Of a stretch of DNA of 64,000 nt, positions 50,396 through 60,662 are shown in pieces (the stretch's first letter is position 1; each line of letters begins with the position of its first letter). The notes beneath the pieces are model-generated. The model did no database searches and was not told where the DNA came from. It worked only from the letters and a program-made list of their open reading frames with translations. This stretch comes from Tardiphaga robiniae. Its GTDB lineage: Bacteria; Pseudomonadota; Alphaproteobacteria; Rhizobiales; Xanthobacteraceae. The stretch is from NCBI RefSeq assembly GCF_001618955.1, contig NZ_LVYV01000001.1, positions 875,501 to 939,500 on the forward strand, written 5' to 3'. The translations under genes were made by a program, and so were the position numbers.

Positions 50396-50932
50396 ATGCC
50401 GCGTTTGTTCGCCGGACTGGAGATACCAGCCGAGATCGGCCAGACATTGGCCAATTTGCGTGGCGGCCTGCCAGGCGCACGCTGGATCGATCCCGAAAAT
50501 TATCATGTCACGCTTCGCTTCATCGGCGACATCGATGGCGTTTCCGCCAACGAAATCGCCGATCTGATGTCACGCGTGGAGCGCAGGCCTTTCGAGGTCG
50601 CGGTCCGCGGCCTGTCGAGCTTCGGTGGCAAGAAGCCCCGCGCTGTCGTCGCGGCGGTAGAGCCGAGCCGTCCATTGATCGAGCTGCAATCCGAACTCGA
50701 GCGTCTGGTGCGCCGCTGCGGGCTTGAGCCCGAGGGCCGCAAATTCACGCCGCATGTCACGCTGGCCCGACTGCGCGATTCCTGCGACCGCGACGTCGCC
50801 GACTATCTTTCGGTGCGCGGCTACTTCCCGACAAAGATCTTCACCGCCTCGCGCTTCGTGCTGTTCTCGTCGCGGGCATCCACGGGCGGCGGCCCTTATC
50901 TGGTTGAGGATTCCTACGCGCTCAGCGCATGA
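50396..50932 (+). CDS. thpR: RNA 2',3'-cyclic phosphodiesterase (2'-5' RNA ligase family)
   Basis: 178 residues from ATG 50396, preceded by GAGGAG; a 22-codon upstream extension is rejected. The two His-x-Thr motifs of the 2H phosphoesterases are His37 in NYHVTLRFIG and His120 in FTPHVTLARL. MPRLFAGLEIPAEIG is the ThpR N-terminus. Cleaves 2',3'-cyclic phosphates in RNA ends; the biological role is uncertain. Upstream of zapE with 65 bp between. Confidence 0.92.
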   Translation: MPRLFAGLEIPAEIGQTLANLRGGLPGARWIDPENYHVTLRFIGDIDGVSANEIADLMSRVERRPFEVAVRGLSSFGGKKPRAVVAAVEPSRPLIELQSELERLVRRCGLEPEGRKFTPHVTLARLRDSCDRDVADYLSVRGYFPTKIFTASRFVLFSSRASTGGGPYLVEDSYALSA

Positions 50933-50997
50933 GCGCATATCCGCTTCGACCAATTCGCATCTTGCATTTTCCGGGCGCATGGGGCCGTTAGGGCCCC

Positions 50998-52182
50998 ATG
51001 TCGTCCAGCCCTCCGCAATCCTTCCGCGAACAATATCAAGCCCTCGTAGCCTCCGGCGCTATCGAGGCTGACGCGGCGCAGGCCGGCGCCGTCGAGGCCA
51101 TTGCGGCCCTCGATGCGACGCTGTCCACCTACAGGCCACCACGCAAGCAGGGCTTCTTCGGACGCCTGTTTGGCGACAAGGATGGGCAACCCCCACGCGG
51201 TCTTTACGTCCATGGCGAGGTCGGCCGCGGCAAGACCATGCTGATGGACCTGTTCTTCGAAGCCAGCGCGGTCACGCACAAGCGTCGCGCTCATTTCCAT
51301 GAGTTCATGGCCGACACCCATGAGCGCATCTATAATTTTCGCCAGAAAATCGCGAGCGGCGAGCTCCCCGACGGCGATGTCATCGCGCTGACGGCGAATT
51401 CGATCTTCGACGAAGCCTGGCTCCTCTGCTTCGACGAATTTCACGTCACCGACATCGCCGATGCGATGATCCTCGGCCGGCTGTTCGCGCGGCTGTTCGA
51501 ACTCGGCACCGTCGTCTTCGCGACGTCCAATGTCGAACCCGTCAATCTCTACAAAGGCGGCCTCAACCGTGCGCTGTTTTTGCCGTTCATCAAGCAGATC
51601 GAAGATCACATGGAGGTGCGCAAACTGGATTCGCGCACCGACTACCGATTAGAGAAACTGGCCGGCGTAAAGAGCTGGCTGGTGCCGGACGATGATGCAG
51701 CAAAGGCCGCGCTCGACAAGGCTTGGGCAAGGCTCACGGGCGGCGCACCGGCAAAGTCGCGTGATATCTCGATCAAGGGCCGCACGCTGCGTGTTCCCCT
51801 GGAAGCGCAGGGCGTGGCCCGGTTTTCATTTGGCGACCTCTGCGAGAAGCCGCTTGGCGCATCAGACTATCTGAAACTGGCGCACGATTATCACACGCTC
51901 TTCATCGAACATATTCCGATGATGGACTACGGCGACCGCAACGCCGCCAAGCGCTTCATCGCTCTCATCGACACGCTCTATGACAATGCCGTGAAGCTGA
52001 TGGCCTCAGCCGCCGGCGAACCGCACGCGCTGTATCAGGCCAGCGAAGGTTTCGAGGCAATGGAATTCGCGCGGACCGCGTCGCGGCTGTTCGAGATGAG
52101 TTCAGAAACATATCTGGCCCTGCCCCATGGCCGCAGCGATTCCACGGCGTCGGGCGCCACCACGGGCTTGGTCGAAACCTGA
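50998..52182 (+). CDS. zapE: cell division protein ZapE (AFG1-like ATPase)
   Basis: 394 residues. Walker A HGEVGRGKTMLMD (GEVGRGKT at 73-80), Walker B-like LLCFDEFHVTDIADAMIL, and SNVEPVNLYKGGLNRALFLP are the AFG1/ZapE pattern. ZapE destabilises FtsZ polymers at the constricting ring. It stands upstream of mdh, a gene order conserved in many alphaproteobacteria. The C-terminal 20 residues are Ser/Thr-rich. Confidence 0.95.
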   Translation: MSSSPPQSFREQYQALVASGAIEADAAQAGAVEAIAALDATLSTYRPPRKQGFFGRLFGDKDGQPPRGLYVHGEVGRGKTMLMDLFFEASAVTHKRRAHFHEFMADTHERIYNFRQKIASGELPDGDVIALTANSIFDEAWLLCFDEFHVTDIADAMILGRLFARLFELGTVVFATSNVEPVNLYKGGLNRALFLPFIKQIEDHMEVRKLDSRTDYRLEKLAGVKSWLVPDDDAAKAALDKAWARLTGGAPAKSRDISIKGRTLRVPLEAQGVARFSFGDLCEKPLGASDYLKLAHDYHTLFIEHIPMMDYGDRNAAKRFIALIDTLYDNAVKLMASAAGEPHALYQASEGFEAMEFARTASRLFEMSSETYLALPHGRSDSTASGATTGLVET

Positions 52183-53355
<1,173 letters not shown>

Positions 53356-53370
53356 GATCAAGACCACTTC

Positions 53371-53393
53371 ACCGGCACCCTCTGGGTGCCGGT
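53371..53393 (+). terminator. intrinsic terminator of mdh
   Basis: A perfect 10-bp stem ACCGGCACCC / GGGTGCCGGT with a TCT loop and TTTT tail, 16 bp after the mdh stop. Confidence 0.88.
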
Positions 53394-53561
53394 TTTGCAT
53401 TTGACGACGTTGGCAAACACTGCAACGAACCCCTCAGCCAATTCGTCCGTCACGCGGAATTTCCGTCGGCTTTGACATGCAGCATGCTTGGTATACGGTA
53501 TGCCAGTTCAAAGAAAACGACGTGAATTCCAAGTTCACCATCCGGGGTTCGGGAGCAACTT

Positions 53562-54758
<1,197 letters not shown>

Positions 54759-54762
54759 GCCG

Positions 54763-55647
54763 ATGTCAGTTCTCATCGACAAGAATACCAAGGTGATGTG
54801 CCAGGGCTTCACCGGCAAGAACGGCACCTTCCACTCCGAACAGGCGATCATCTACGGGACCAAGATGGTCGGCGGCACCTCGCCCGGCAAAGGCGGCTCC
54901 AAGCACCTCGACCTGCCGGTGTTCGACACCGTGGCCGAGTGCCGCGACAAAACGGGCGCCGATGCGTCGGTGATCTACGTGCCGCCGCCGGGCGCCGCCG
55001 ACGCGATCTGCGAAGCGATCGATGCGGAAATTCCGCTGATCGTTTGCATCACCGAAGGCATCCCGGTGCTCGACATGGTGCGCGTCAAGCGTTCGCTGTC
55101 CGGCTCCAAGTCGCGCCTCATCGGGCCGAACTGCCCGGGCGTCGTCACCGCCGGTGAATCGAAGATCGGCATCATGCCGGCCAACATCTTCAAGCCCGGC
55201 AGCGTCGGCATCCTGTCGCGCTCCGGCACCCTGACCTATGAAGCCGTGTTCCAGACCACCCAGGCTGGCCTCGGCCAGAGCTCGGCGGTCGGCATCGGCG
55301 GCGATCCGGTCAAGGGCACCGAGTTCATCGACATCCTCGAGATGTTCCTGGCCGACCCCAAGACCACCTCGATCATCATGATCGGCGAAATCGGCGGTTC
55401 GGCGGAAGAAGACGCGGCGCAGTTCATCAAGGACGAAGCCAAGCGCGGCCGCAAGAAGCCGATGGTCGGCTTCATCGGCGGCGTTACCGCACCTCCCGGC
55501 CGCCGCATGGGCCATGCCGGCGCCATCGTCTCGGGCGGCAAGGGCGACGCACAGTCGAAGATCGCAGCCATGGAAGCGGCCGGCATCCGTGTCTCGCCAT
55601 CTCCGGCGCGCCTCGGCACCACGCTGGTGGATGTGCTGAAGGGTTAA
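54763..55647 (+). CDS. sucD: succinyl-CoA synthetase alpha subunit
   Basis: 294 residues; forms the heteromer with SucC. The phosphorylated histidine is His251 in [16 protein letters not shown]. CoA-binding [19 protein letters not shown] and the [20 protein letters not shown] segment are intact. In Bradyrhizobium the 2-oxoglutarate dehydrogenase genes sucA and sucB normally follow sucD; here a strong terminator and the accessory block follow instead. Confidence 0.98.
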   Translation: MSVLIDKNTKVMCQGFTGKNGTFHSEQAIIYGTKMVGGTSPGKGGSKHLDLPVFDTVAECRDKTGADASVIYVPPPGAADAICEAIDAEIPLIVCITEGIPVLDMVRVKRSLSGSKSRLIGPNCPGVVTAGESKIGIMPANIFKPGSVGILSRSGTLTYEAVFQTTQAGLGQSSAVGIGGDPVKGTEFIDILEMFLADPKTTSIIMIGEIGGSAEEDAAQFIKDEAKRGRKKPMVGFIGGVTAPPGRRMGHAGAIVSGGKGDAQSKIAAMEAAGIRVSPSPARLGTTLVDVLKG

Positions 55648-55674
55648 GCCAAGCTCGGCAGAGTTGAGAATAAG

Positions 55675-55702
55675 AAAGGCCCGCTCGTGAGAGCGGGCCT
55701 TT
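55675..55702 (+). terminator. strong intrinsic terminator of sucCD
   Basis: A perfect 12-bp stem AAAGGCCCGCTC / GAGCGGGCCTTT with a GTGA tetraloop and a TGTTTT tail, 28 bp after the sucD stop. The adjacent minus-strand gene ends 21 bp past it. Confidence 0.9.
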
Positions 55703-55722
55703 TGTTTTACGCGCCAACGTCT

Positions 55723-56421
55723 TCAAAAATCTTCCTCGCTCGTATACGGCCACTTCACCAAGATAGGACGCCCATCCTCCCAGAGCTTGTAGACTGTGCC
55801 TTCCCACATCACGAGCACCACCCGGAACTTGTCCTTCGCGGGTGCGGTGCCGTTCTGAAGGACCGGGAGGCCCTCATCCACATATGCACCATAGCAACCT
55901 AGGTTGACGTAGATCGCTAGGCCAACTTCCGGCGGATAATTTTTTGCGATCTTTTTTGTAACCACTCGGTCAAGTGCGGCCGGAATGGCCTCAAATCGCG
56001 CCCTCCACTGTTCGACTGGATCAGGTTCCAGACCAAAGCTGTCTTGCTCATCCCCGCGTCGCCGGCCGTCCCTGTCAGCCTCGGTCGCCTCAAATTGCTG
56101 TATCACCTCGTCGGTTTGTATCTCGAAGTCCGGTCGCTCAGTAGGCGCCAACCGAACGAGGTCCGACGAAAGGGCCGTTGCAAAGCGACCTGCAATCCAA
56201 GCGTCCCTCAAGAAGGCGAGCCCCGCTTGACCAAAGAAGACTGATCGCGAGAGGGGACGCAGGATTTCGTCTACCCGTCCACGAAATGCGTCGACTCCGT
56301 TCCAATTCGAAAGTTCGGCTCTCCAACTATCGAGCGTTGCTTTGGGAATACGGCTCTTCAGCGACACGAGATCATCGATAGGATGCCGCTGATATTCGAA
56401 CTGGCACGTCTTTCCAACCAT
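55723..56421 (-). CDS. uncharacterised protein with Pro-Asp-Phe-Glu ... Phe-Glu-Ala-Thr-Glu-Ala motif
   Basis: 232 residues from ATG 56421, which has GGAG five bases ahead; the frame is open to 56541 but that part overlaps the DUF2971-like gene in another frame. No signal or membrane segment. Visible parts are FGQAGLAFLRDAWIAGRFAT, PTERPDFEIQTDEVIQQFEA (with FEATEADRDGRRRGDEQ next), a central DPVEQWRARFEAIPAALDRV, and a C-terminal VGLAIYVNLGCYGAYVDEGL. The D-F-E-x(8-10)-F-E-x-T-E arrangement recalls a restriction-endonuclease-like core but lacks the usual lysine, so nuclease activity is only a guess. AT-richer than its flanks. No family named. Confidence 0.6.
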   Translation of the reverse strand: MVGKTCQFEYQRHPIDDLVSLKSRIPKATLDSWRAELSNWNGVDAFRGRVDEILRPLSRSVFFGQAGLAFLRDAWIAGRFATALSSDLVRLAPTERPDFEIQTDEVIQQFEATEADRDGRRRGDEQDSFGLEPDPVEQWRARFEAIPAALDRVVTKKIAKNYPPEVGLAIYVNLGCYGAYVDEGLPVLQNGTAPAKDKFRVVLVMWEGTVYKLWEDGRPILVKWPYTSEEDF

Positions 56422-56626
56422 ACCGCTCCAGCGCAGCTGTGATGTATCGAAGTAGTCTTTCCATCTGTAAGGGATGGAAGCTTTCCTGCCGACACCGTTC
56501 GTCCAGGAGACTACGCAACCACCTTCCCTCCAATCGGTCATTTGAGAGCGTGAAGTCGGACAACCAAACAGCTTTGGTTTGTATGATCGAAATAAAAGTG
56601 CTGTTGCTACAGTGGTGGTAAAGCAT
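56372..56626 (-). pseudogene. N-terminal fragment of a DUF2971-like protein
   Basis: 84 residues (protein start MLYHHCSNSTFISIIQTKAV). The YHHCS ... FISIIQTKAVWLSDFTLSND ... RLEGRW pattern is the beginning of DUF2971 proteins (about 250 residues elsewhere). The rest, including the usual S-E-x-x-D-x-L-S-Q-W-R-x-Y region, is missing: the frame stops 50 bases after it runs into the next gene's start. A frameshift plus internal deletion could join it to the gene at 55723-56421; alternatively it is a decayed remnant. It cannot be a complete family member. Confidence 0.5.
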
Positions 56627-56790
56627 CCAAGCTAGCTTTCCAGTCGATCTGCACCGTGGGAGCGCCACCTCTTAGAATAGCCCACTGCGAATCGATTCGC
56701 ATGCCAGCGTGACACACCGATTTTCCGATAGCAGCCGGAAGAACCGCCGATAGCCCACAATCCACAGCCTCAGAATGGTCGGAAACCCTC

Positions 56791-59700
56791 ATGGACGAAC
56801 CCATCAAGACTTTCGATCTTTCGCCTGAGCAGCAAAATACGACGATATTAATCCAACGCCTGCTCGGTAAACGTATAGCCGATCGCTATGTTGATTTCTG
56901 CCGCTTGGCGGCTGGCTCTTTTGCGCTCCGCGTATCGAGCCCAATGGCCGCCCATGCATTGCGCGAATTGGAATCGATCCTCCGGCAGACGCTCGAAGTT
57001 CCTATGGACCTGGTGGTCACACCGTCACCCGAACAGACGAGACGAATTGAGGAAGTGAAGAAGCAACTCAAGGCGGCTGGATTCAGCGACGACGCGGTTC
57101 ATCGCGCCGCCAATCAGCTGCGTCCGCGACTCAGTCATAAGGAGGAAATTGAAAAAATCGTAACTCGCCTTGGCCTAGCACCGGATGGCGACATTGCGCG
57201 GGCCTGGAAATCCATCTCGCAAATTCACGGCCAAGCTCATGGCGCCCGCGCCCTTCATCAGTCGTTTGCCGTTGACGATGACTTCCGAGTTAACTGGCAA
57301 GCCCCTTTCGATACCGCCATCCGCGGCCTCATGATCGCGCTTCAGGGAAATTACGCGGCGTTTATGCGACGGATCGATCAATTAGTCGCGGTGCAAGATC
57401 GCGGCGCAGCCGTAACAAGCTTCTCAAAGGAAATTCCGGGAGCGCTGCCATTGCTCTGGCATTTCTTCAACAAGCTGGAAACTCCCGATTGGTTACCGCA
57501 TCTCGCAAAGCGCAGACTACTTGTTGCCCCCTTATCGCAGGCCGATGAGGCAGGCGACGACGGGATATATCTGCGCCAATGGCCCGCGGGCCGCTATCTT
57601 CTGCGTATGGCCAAATCGCACGATGCGAGCACGCTGACGCTGGTCGTCGCGGCGCTTCGTGATATTGCGGCGTCCACCCACCCTGACGTTCAGCAGATGG
57701 GAATGGAAATCTTGGCGTCCTTGCCGCCGGCCGATGCCGCGCCGCTTGTCGATCTTGCCGATCAATGGCTTACCCCCGACGCACGCTTCATCATGGCGCA
57801 GGCCCCACACGATCTGATCAAGAGCCTCGCCCAGGGAAATGAAGGCGATGCCGCTCTCCAAGTGACACGTTCCGTGTTCAAGGTCTTCGAGGAGAACGAA
57901 AAGCTGACTACGTTGTTCAGCCGACACATGTACGAACATCACTTGCCCGATGCCGTGAAGGCGATTGCTCCAGTTTGCAAGATCGGCGCGGTCTGTTTGA
58001 TCAGCGATCTACTCAATCAGGCGGTATATCTAAGTGGCAAAGTGAAAGACGATCCGCCACATGACTACACTTACTATCTTTCGGGCAACATTTCCGAGCA
58101 CGGCATAAAGCACGACGTAATTGAATCGCTTGTTGGCGAGCTTGTCAGGTCGTCTAAACTCCTCATCGAGGCTGATCCTACTTGCACACGAAGTGTCGTA
58201 TTGGCGATACGAAAGTATTCGCCAAAGATTTTCATTCGGATCGGACTACACGTACTGTCCCTGAATCCAAGTGGCGCCCCAGACCTGGCACAAGCTTGGC
58301 TAACTGATCGCGACCTCCTTGAAGGAACATGGTGCCTAACTGAATATGGTGCACTTGCGCGAGCTTGGTTCCCGTCCTTACCTAAGTCAATTCAGCTAGA
58401 AATCTTGGCTTGCGTGGACAGAGCCCCGGATCAATATCGCGGCCGCTTCAAGGAACTCTTCGAACAACGCGAGAAGAGGCCTCCCACGCCTCAAGAGGAG
58501 CAGAGCCGCGACGAAACCTTAGTGCGCGATTTACTGTGGCATTGGCGGGAAGCTCTGCCCACAGAACGGCGCGAGAGCATTGAAAGGCTCGGCGACCCTG
58601 AGGCATGGCGCCAACGCTTATACGAGGCTCCGAAGAGTCCTCAGGAAACACCAGAACTATCGACCGCACCGATCGACGAGATCGTTGCCTTCTTGGAGAC
58701 GTGGCGACCCTCCTCTAGCGAGCAACGAGAGACGATAACCGCCCTTGCGCAGGACCTTCGCAATGCGGCGATGGTCAGAGCAGATTTATACTCCGCAAAC
58801 GCTATTCGCTTTGCTCCGCTTCCGCCCATCTATGTACGCGCAATCCTCGAAGGGCTCTCAAATGCTTCAAACAACAATAATGATTTGGATTGGGCCGGCG
58901 CGCTTGAGCTCGTTGAAGCCGTAGCCCGGCCGGTTTATAAGCACGCGCCTAGCAGTATAGAGGGAGATGATCCTGACTGGTCATGGTCGCAGAAGGCTGC
59001 GATCGGATTGCTCGCTTCCGGCCTCCGTAGAGGAGCCCACGCAATACCGTTTGTGCAGGCTGACCTTGTGCAACAACTCGTTCTCGAACTGTATCGCTCC
59101 GCCCCGCGCCAACCAGACACGGATAACTTCGAAGAGAGCTATAGCAGTTTTCCCCACTTTGGGGCGCAGGCAACACGGAGGGGCGCCGCGGTTGAGCTTG
59201 CCATACTTCTCATTTTCTGGCGCAGCAAAGATGAAGACAACGAACTCGGAAAGAGGCCCCGCGAGGCCCTTCAAAAGCTGTCCAACGTCCGTCAACTCTT
59301 CGAAGCGGAACTAGCTGATCGCACTTCGTCCGGTCGCATCCCTCGCGCTATCATGGGGCGATACCTCAACTGGCTCGCATTTTTTGGGGAGTCCTGGCTA
59401 CGCCAGCATATGCCGGTTCTTTTTCCCGACAATGACATACCTTTACGCGACGCCACCTGGCTTGCGCACCTCAGCGCGGACAGCGGCCCAATGAGTGGGT
59501 TCGCTTCGGCTATGCGGGCTTGTTATGTGGATGAGATCAAGAGGCTTGGGCAGGATAATGTTGCTCGGGACAAGCAGCATGTCGATGATCGTCTCGCCGA
59601 ATATCTGGTTATTCTCTATATTAAGTCGGCGTTTCCAGATGATGTATTTGAGCAATTTTGGGATAGCGCGCCGGCAGGACCGCGTCAGCATGCAATTTGG

Positions 59701-60192
59701 TTTCTAGGCGTTCAACTTGAGCTACGACCTGATCAGCTTCCCGACGACCTGCGTGCTCGCGCCCGGTCCTACTGGGAACGCCGGCTAGCGGCAGCGAAAG
59801 CCTCACAAGCGCCTGATAGGTTTCGTGATGAAATCGGCGCAATTGGGCAGCTATTCTTTCGAAAAGGCATTTCTGACGAATGGCTGATGGATCAGGTGCT
59901 CTCGATGTCGCACGCAGGCTTTGCGCCTAGCGAGCCGTATAGCGTATTGGACCGATTAGCGCTGGCATCTTCCAAGTTTCCAGATCGCGCCGCCGAAACT
60001 CTTACGGCCTTGGTAAAGAATCAACGCTTCGACCGCCGGGTCTATATGAGCCAATCCGCTGGGATGCGCTCTATATTTACGAATGGTTTTGCGACCGGAT
60101 CGCCAGCAACTGCAGCGGCCGTCACTGAGGCTATTAACTATCTTGCGACCTTAGGCGACACCGGTTATCTCGACCTTCTGCCCGGGCCATGA
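56791..60192 (+). CDS. large helical-repeat protein of unknown function (1133 residues)
   Basis: One uninterrupted frame from ATG 56791, no signal peptide and no membrane segments. The N-terminal ~230 residues are helical: FCRLAAGSFALRVSSPMAAH, then SQIHGQAHGARALHQSFAVD and FMRRIDQLVAVQDRGAAVTS. From about 222 it becomes a solenoid-like series of helix pairs (ALPLLWHFFNKLETPDWLPH, QWPAGRYLLRMAKSHDASTL, EILASLPPADAAPLVDLADQ), continuing through AWFPSLPKSIQLEILACVDR to the C-terminus. I see no P-loop, nuclease, protease or TIR motif. Proteins of this look occur next to defence genes in other bacteria, but the match is impressionistic. It is divergent from the two small genes to its left and lies in the AT-richer block. 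Confidence 0.75.
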   Translation: MDEPIKTFDLSPEQQNTTILIQRLLGKRIADRYVDFCRLAAGSFALRVSSPMAAHALRELESILRQTLEVPMDLVVTPSPEQTRRIEEVKKQLKAAGFSDDAVHRAANQLRPRLSHKEEIEKIVTRLGLAPDGDIARAWKSISQIHGQAHGARALHQSFAVDDDFRVNWQAPFDTAIRGLMIALQGNYAAFMRRIDQLVAVQDRGAAVTSFSKEIPGALPLLWHFFNKLETPDWLPHLAKRRLLVAPLSQADEAGDDGIYLRQWPAGRYLLRMAKSHDASTLTLVVAALRDIAASTHPDVQQMGMEILASLPPADAAPLVDLADQWLTPDARFIMAQAPHDLIKSLAQGNEGDAALQVTRSVFKVFEENEKLTTLFSRHMYEHHLPDAVKAIAPVCKIGAVCLISDLLNQAVYLSGKVKDDPPHDYTYYLSGNISEHGIKHDVIESLVGELVRSSKLLIEADPTCTRSVVLAIRKYSPKIFIRIGLHVLSLNPSGAPDLAQAWLTDRDLLEGTWCLTEYGALARAWFPSLPKSIQLEILACVDRAPDQYRGRFKELFEQREKRPPTPQEEQSRDETLVRDLLWHWREALPTERRESIERLGDPEAWRQRLYEAPKSPQETPELSTAPIDEIVAFLETWRPSSSEQRETITALAQDLRNAAMVRADLYSANAIRFAPLPPIYVRAILEGLSNASNNNNDLDWAGALELVEAVARPVYKHAPSSIEGDDPDWSWSQKAAIGLLASGLRRGAHAIPFVQADLVQQLVLELYRSAPRQPDTDNFEESYSSFPHFGAQATRRGAAVELAILLIFWRSKDEDNELGKRPREALQKLSNVRQLFEAELADRTSSGRIPRAIMGRYLNWLAFFGESWLRQHMPVLFPDNDIPLRDATWLAHLSADSGPMSGFASAMRACYVDEIKRLGQDNVARDKQHVDDRLAEYLVILYIKSAFPDDVFEQFWDSAPAGPRQHAIWFLGVQLELRPDQLPDDLRARARSYWERRLAAAKASQAPDRFRDEIGAIGQLFFRKGISDEWLMDQVLSMSHAGFAPSEPYSVLDRLALASSKFPDRAAETLTALVKNQRFDRRVYMSQSAGMRSIFTNGFATGSPATAAAVTEAINYLATLGDTGYLDLLPGP

Positions 60193-60662
60193 AGGCGCTC
60201 GGGTCATTTACGTCCTTTGCTGCGCGGCCAAAAGACACCTGCGCGAGCCGCCTGCCGTAGACACCAACTAGCTATTTTTAAGAGTCCATTGGACTTGACG
60301 TTTCAACGTCGCATGGCTTCCACATTCACAGCTCACGTCCGATCCATCACGCGCCTTGCTCTGCACAATCTCCCGCTTCGTACCGCAGCCTCGCAATCTC
60401 GGCTGCTGGAATGCTGCACAAAGAAATAGCTGTCAGCGAAGCTGAGAGCGGGGCCCTCTCCTAAGGATAGCTGACAGGCATCGTCACGACTCCGGCATAT
60501 GAGCAACGAGCATCCAGCTAGAATTATAGGTGTCCTCATTCGAGGTGAGCTGGCAAACAACGTCTCACCCCGTGGCCCACTTGCCAGGGCAGTGGCGCTC
60601 GTATCTCGTTAAACCCGCCGCCGACTCATCTAAACTGAGACCATACCTTAAGATGCATGGCC
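60193..60662. other. 470-bp gene-free region with a structured segment
   Basis: No frame here has a ribosome site or protein-like composition. A nested inverted repeat occurs at 60430-60477: outer arms CTGTCAGC/GCTGACAG and inner GAGAG/CTCTC. It could be the end of the 56791-60192 transcript or a small RNA; there is no T-run. The base composition is lower in GC than the left-hand core. Confidence 0.45.

Noticed and set aside
56422-56541. Longer N-terminus for the 55723-56421 protein
   Set aside because: The extension overlaps the DUF2971-like coding frame and lacks a ribosome site, whereas ATG 56421 has GGAG at good distance.
56791-60192. Assignment of the 1133-residue protein to a STAND/NLR or AAA ATPase family
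   Set aside because: No P-loop, Walker B or sensor motif is visible anywhere in the sequence.
60193-60662. A tRNA gene or integration attachment site at the edge of the accessory block
   Set aside because: No cloverleaf, anticodon arm or CCA-end pattern could be drawn, and no direct repeat matching the sucD-side edge was seen.
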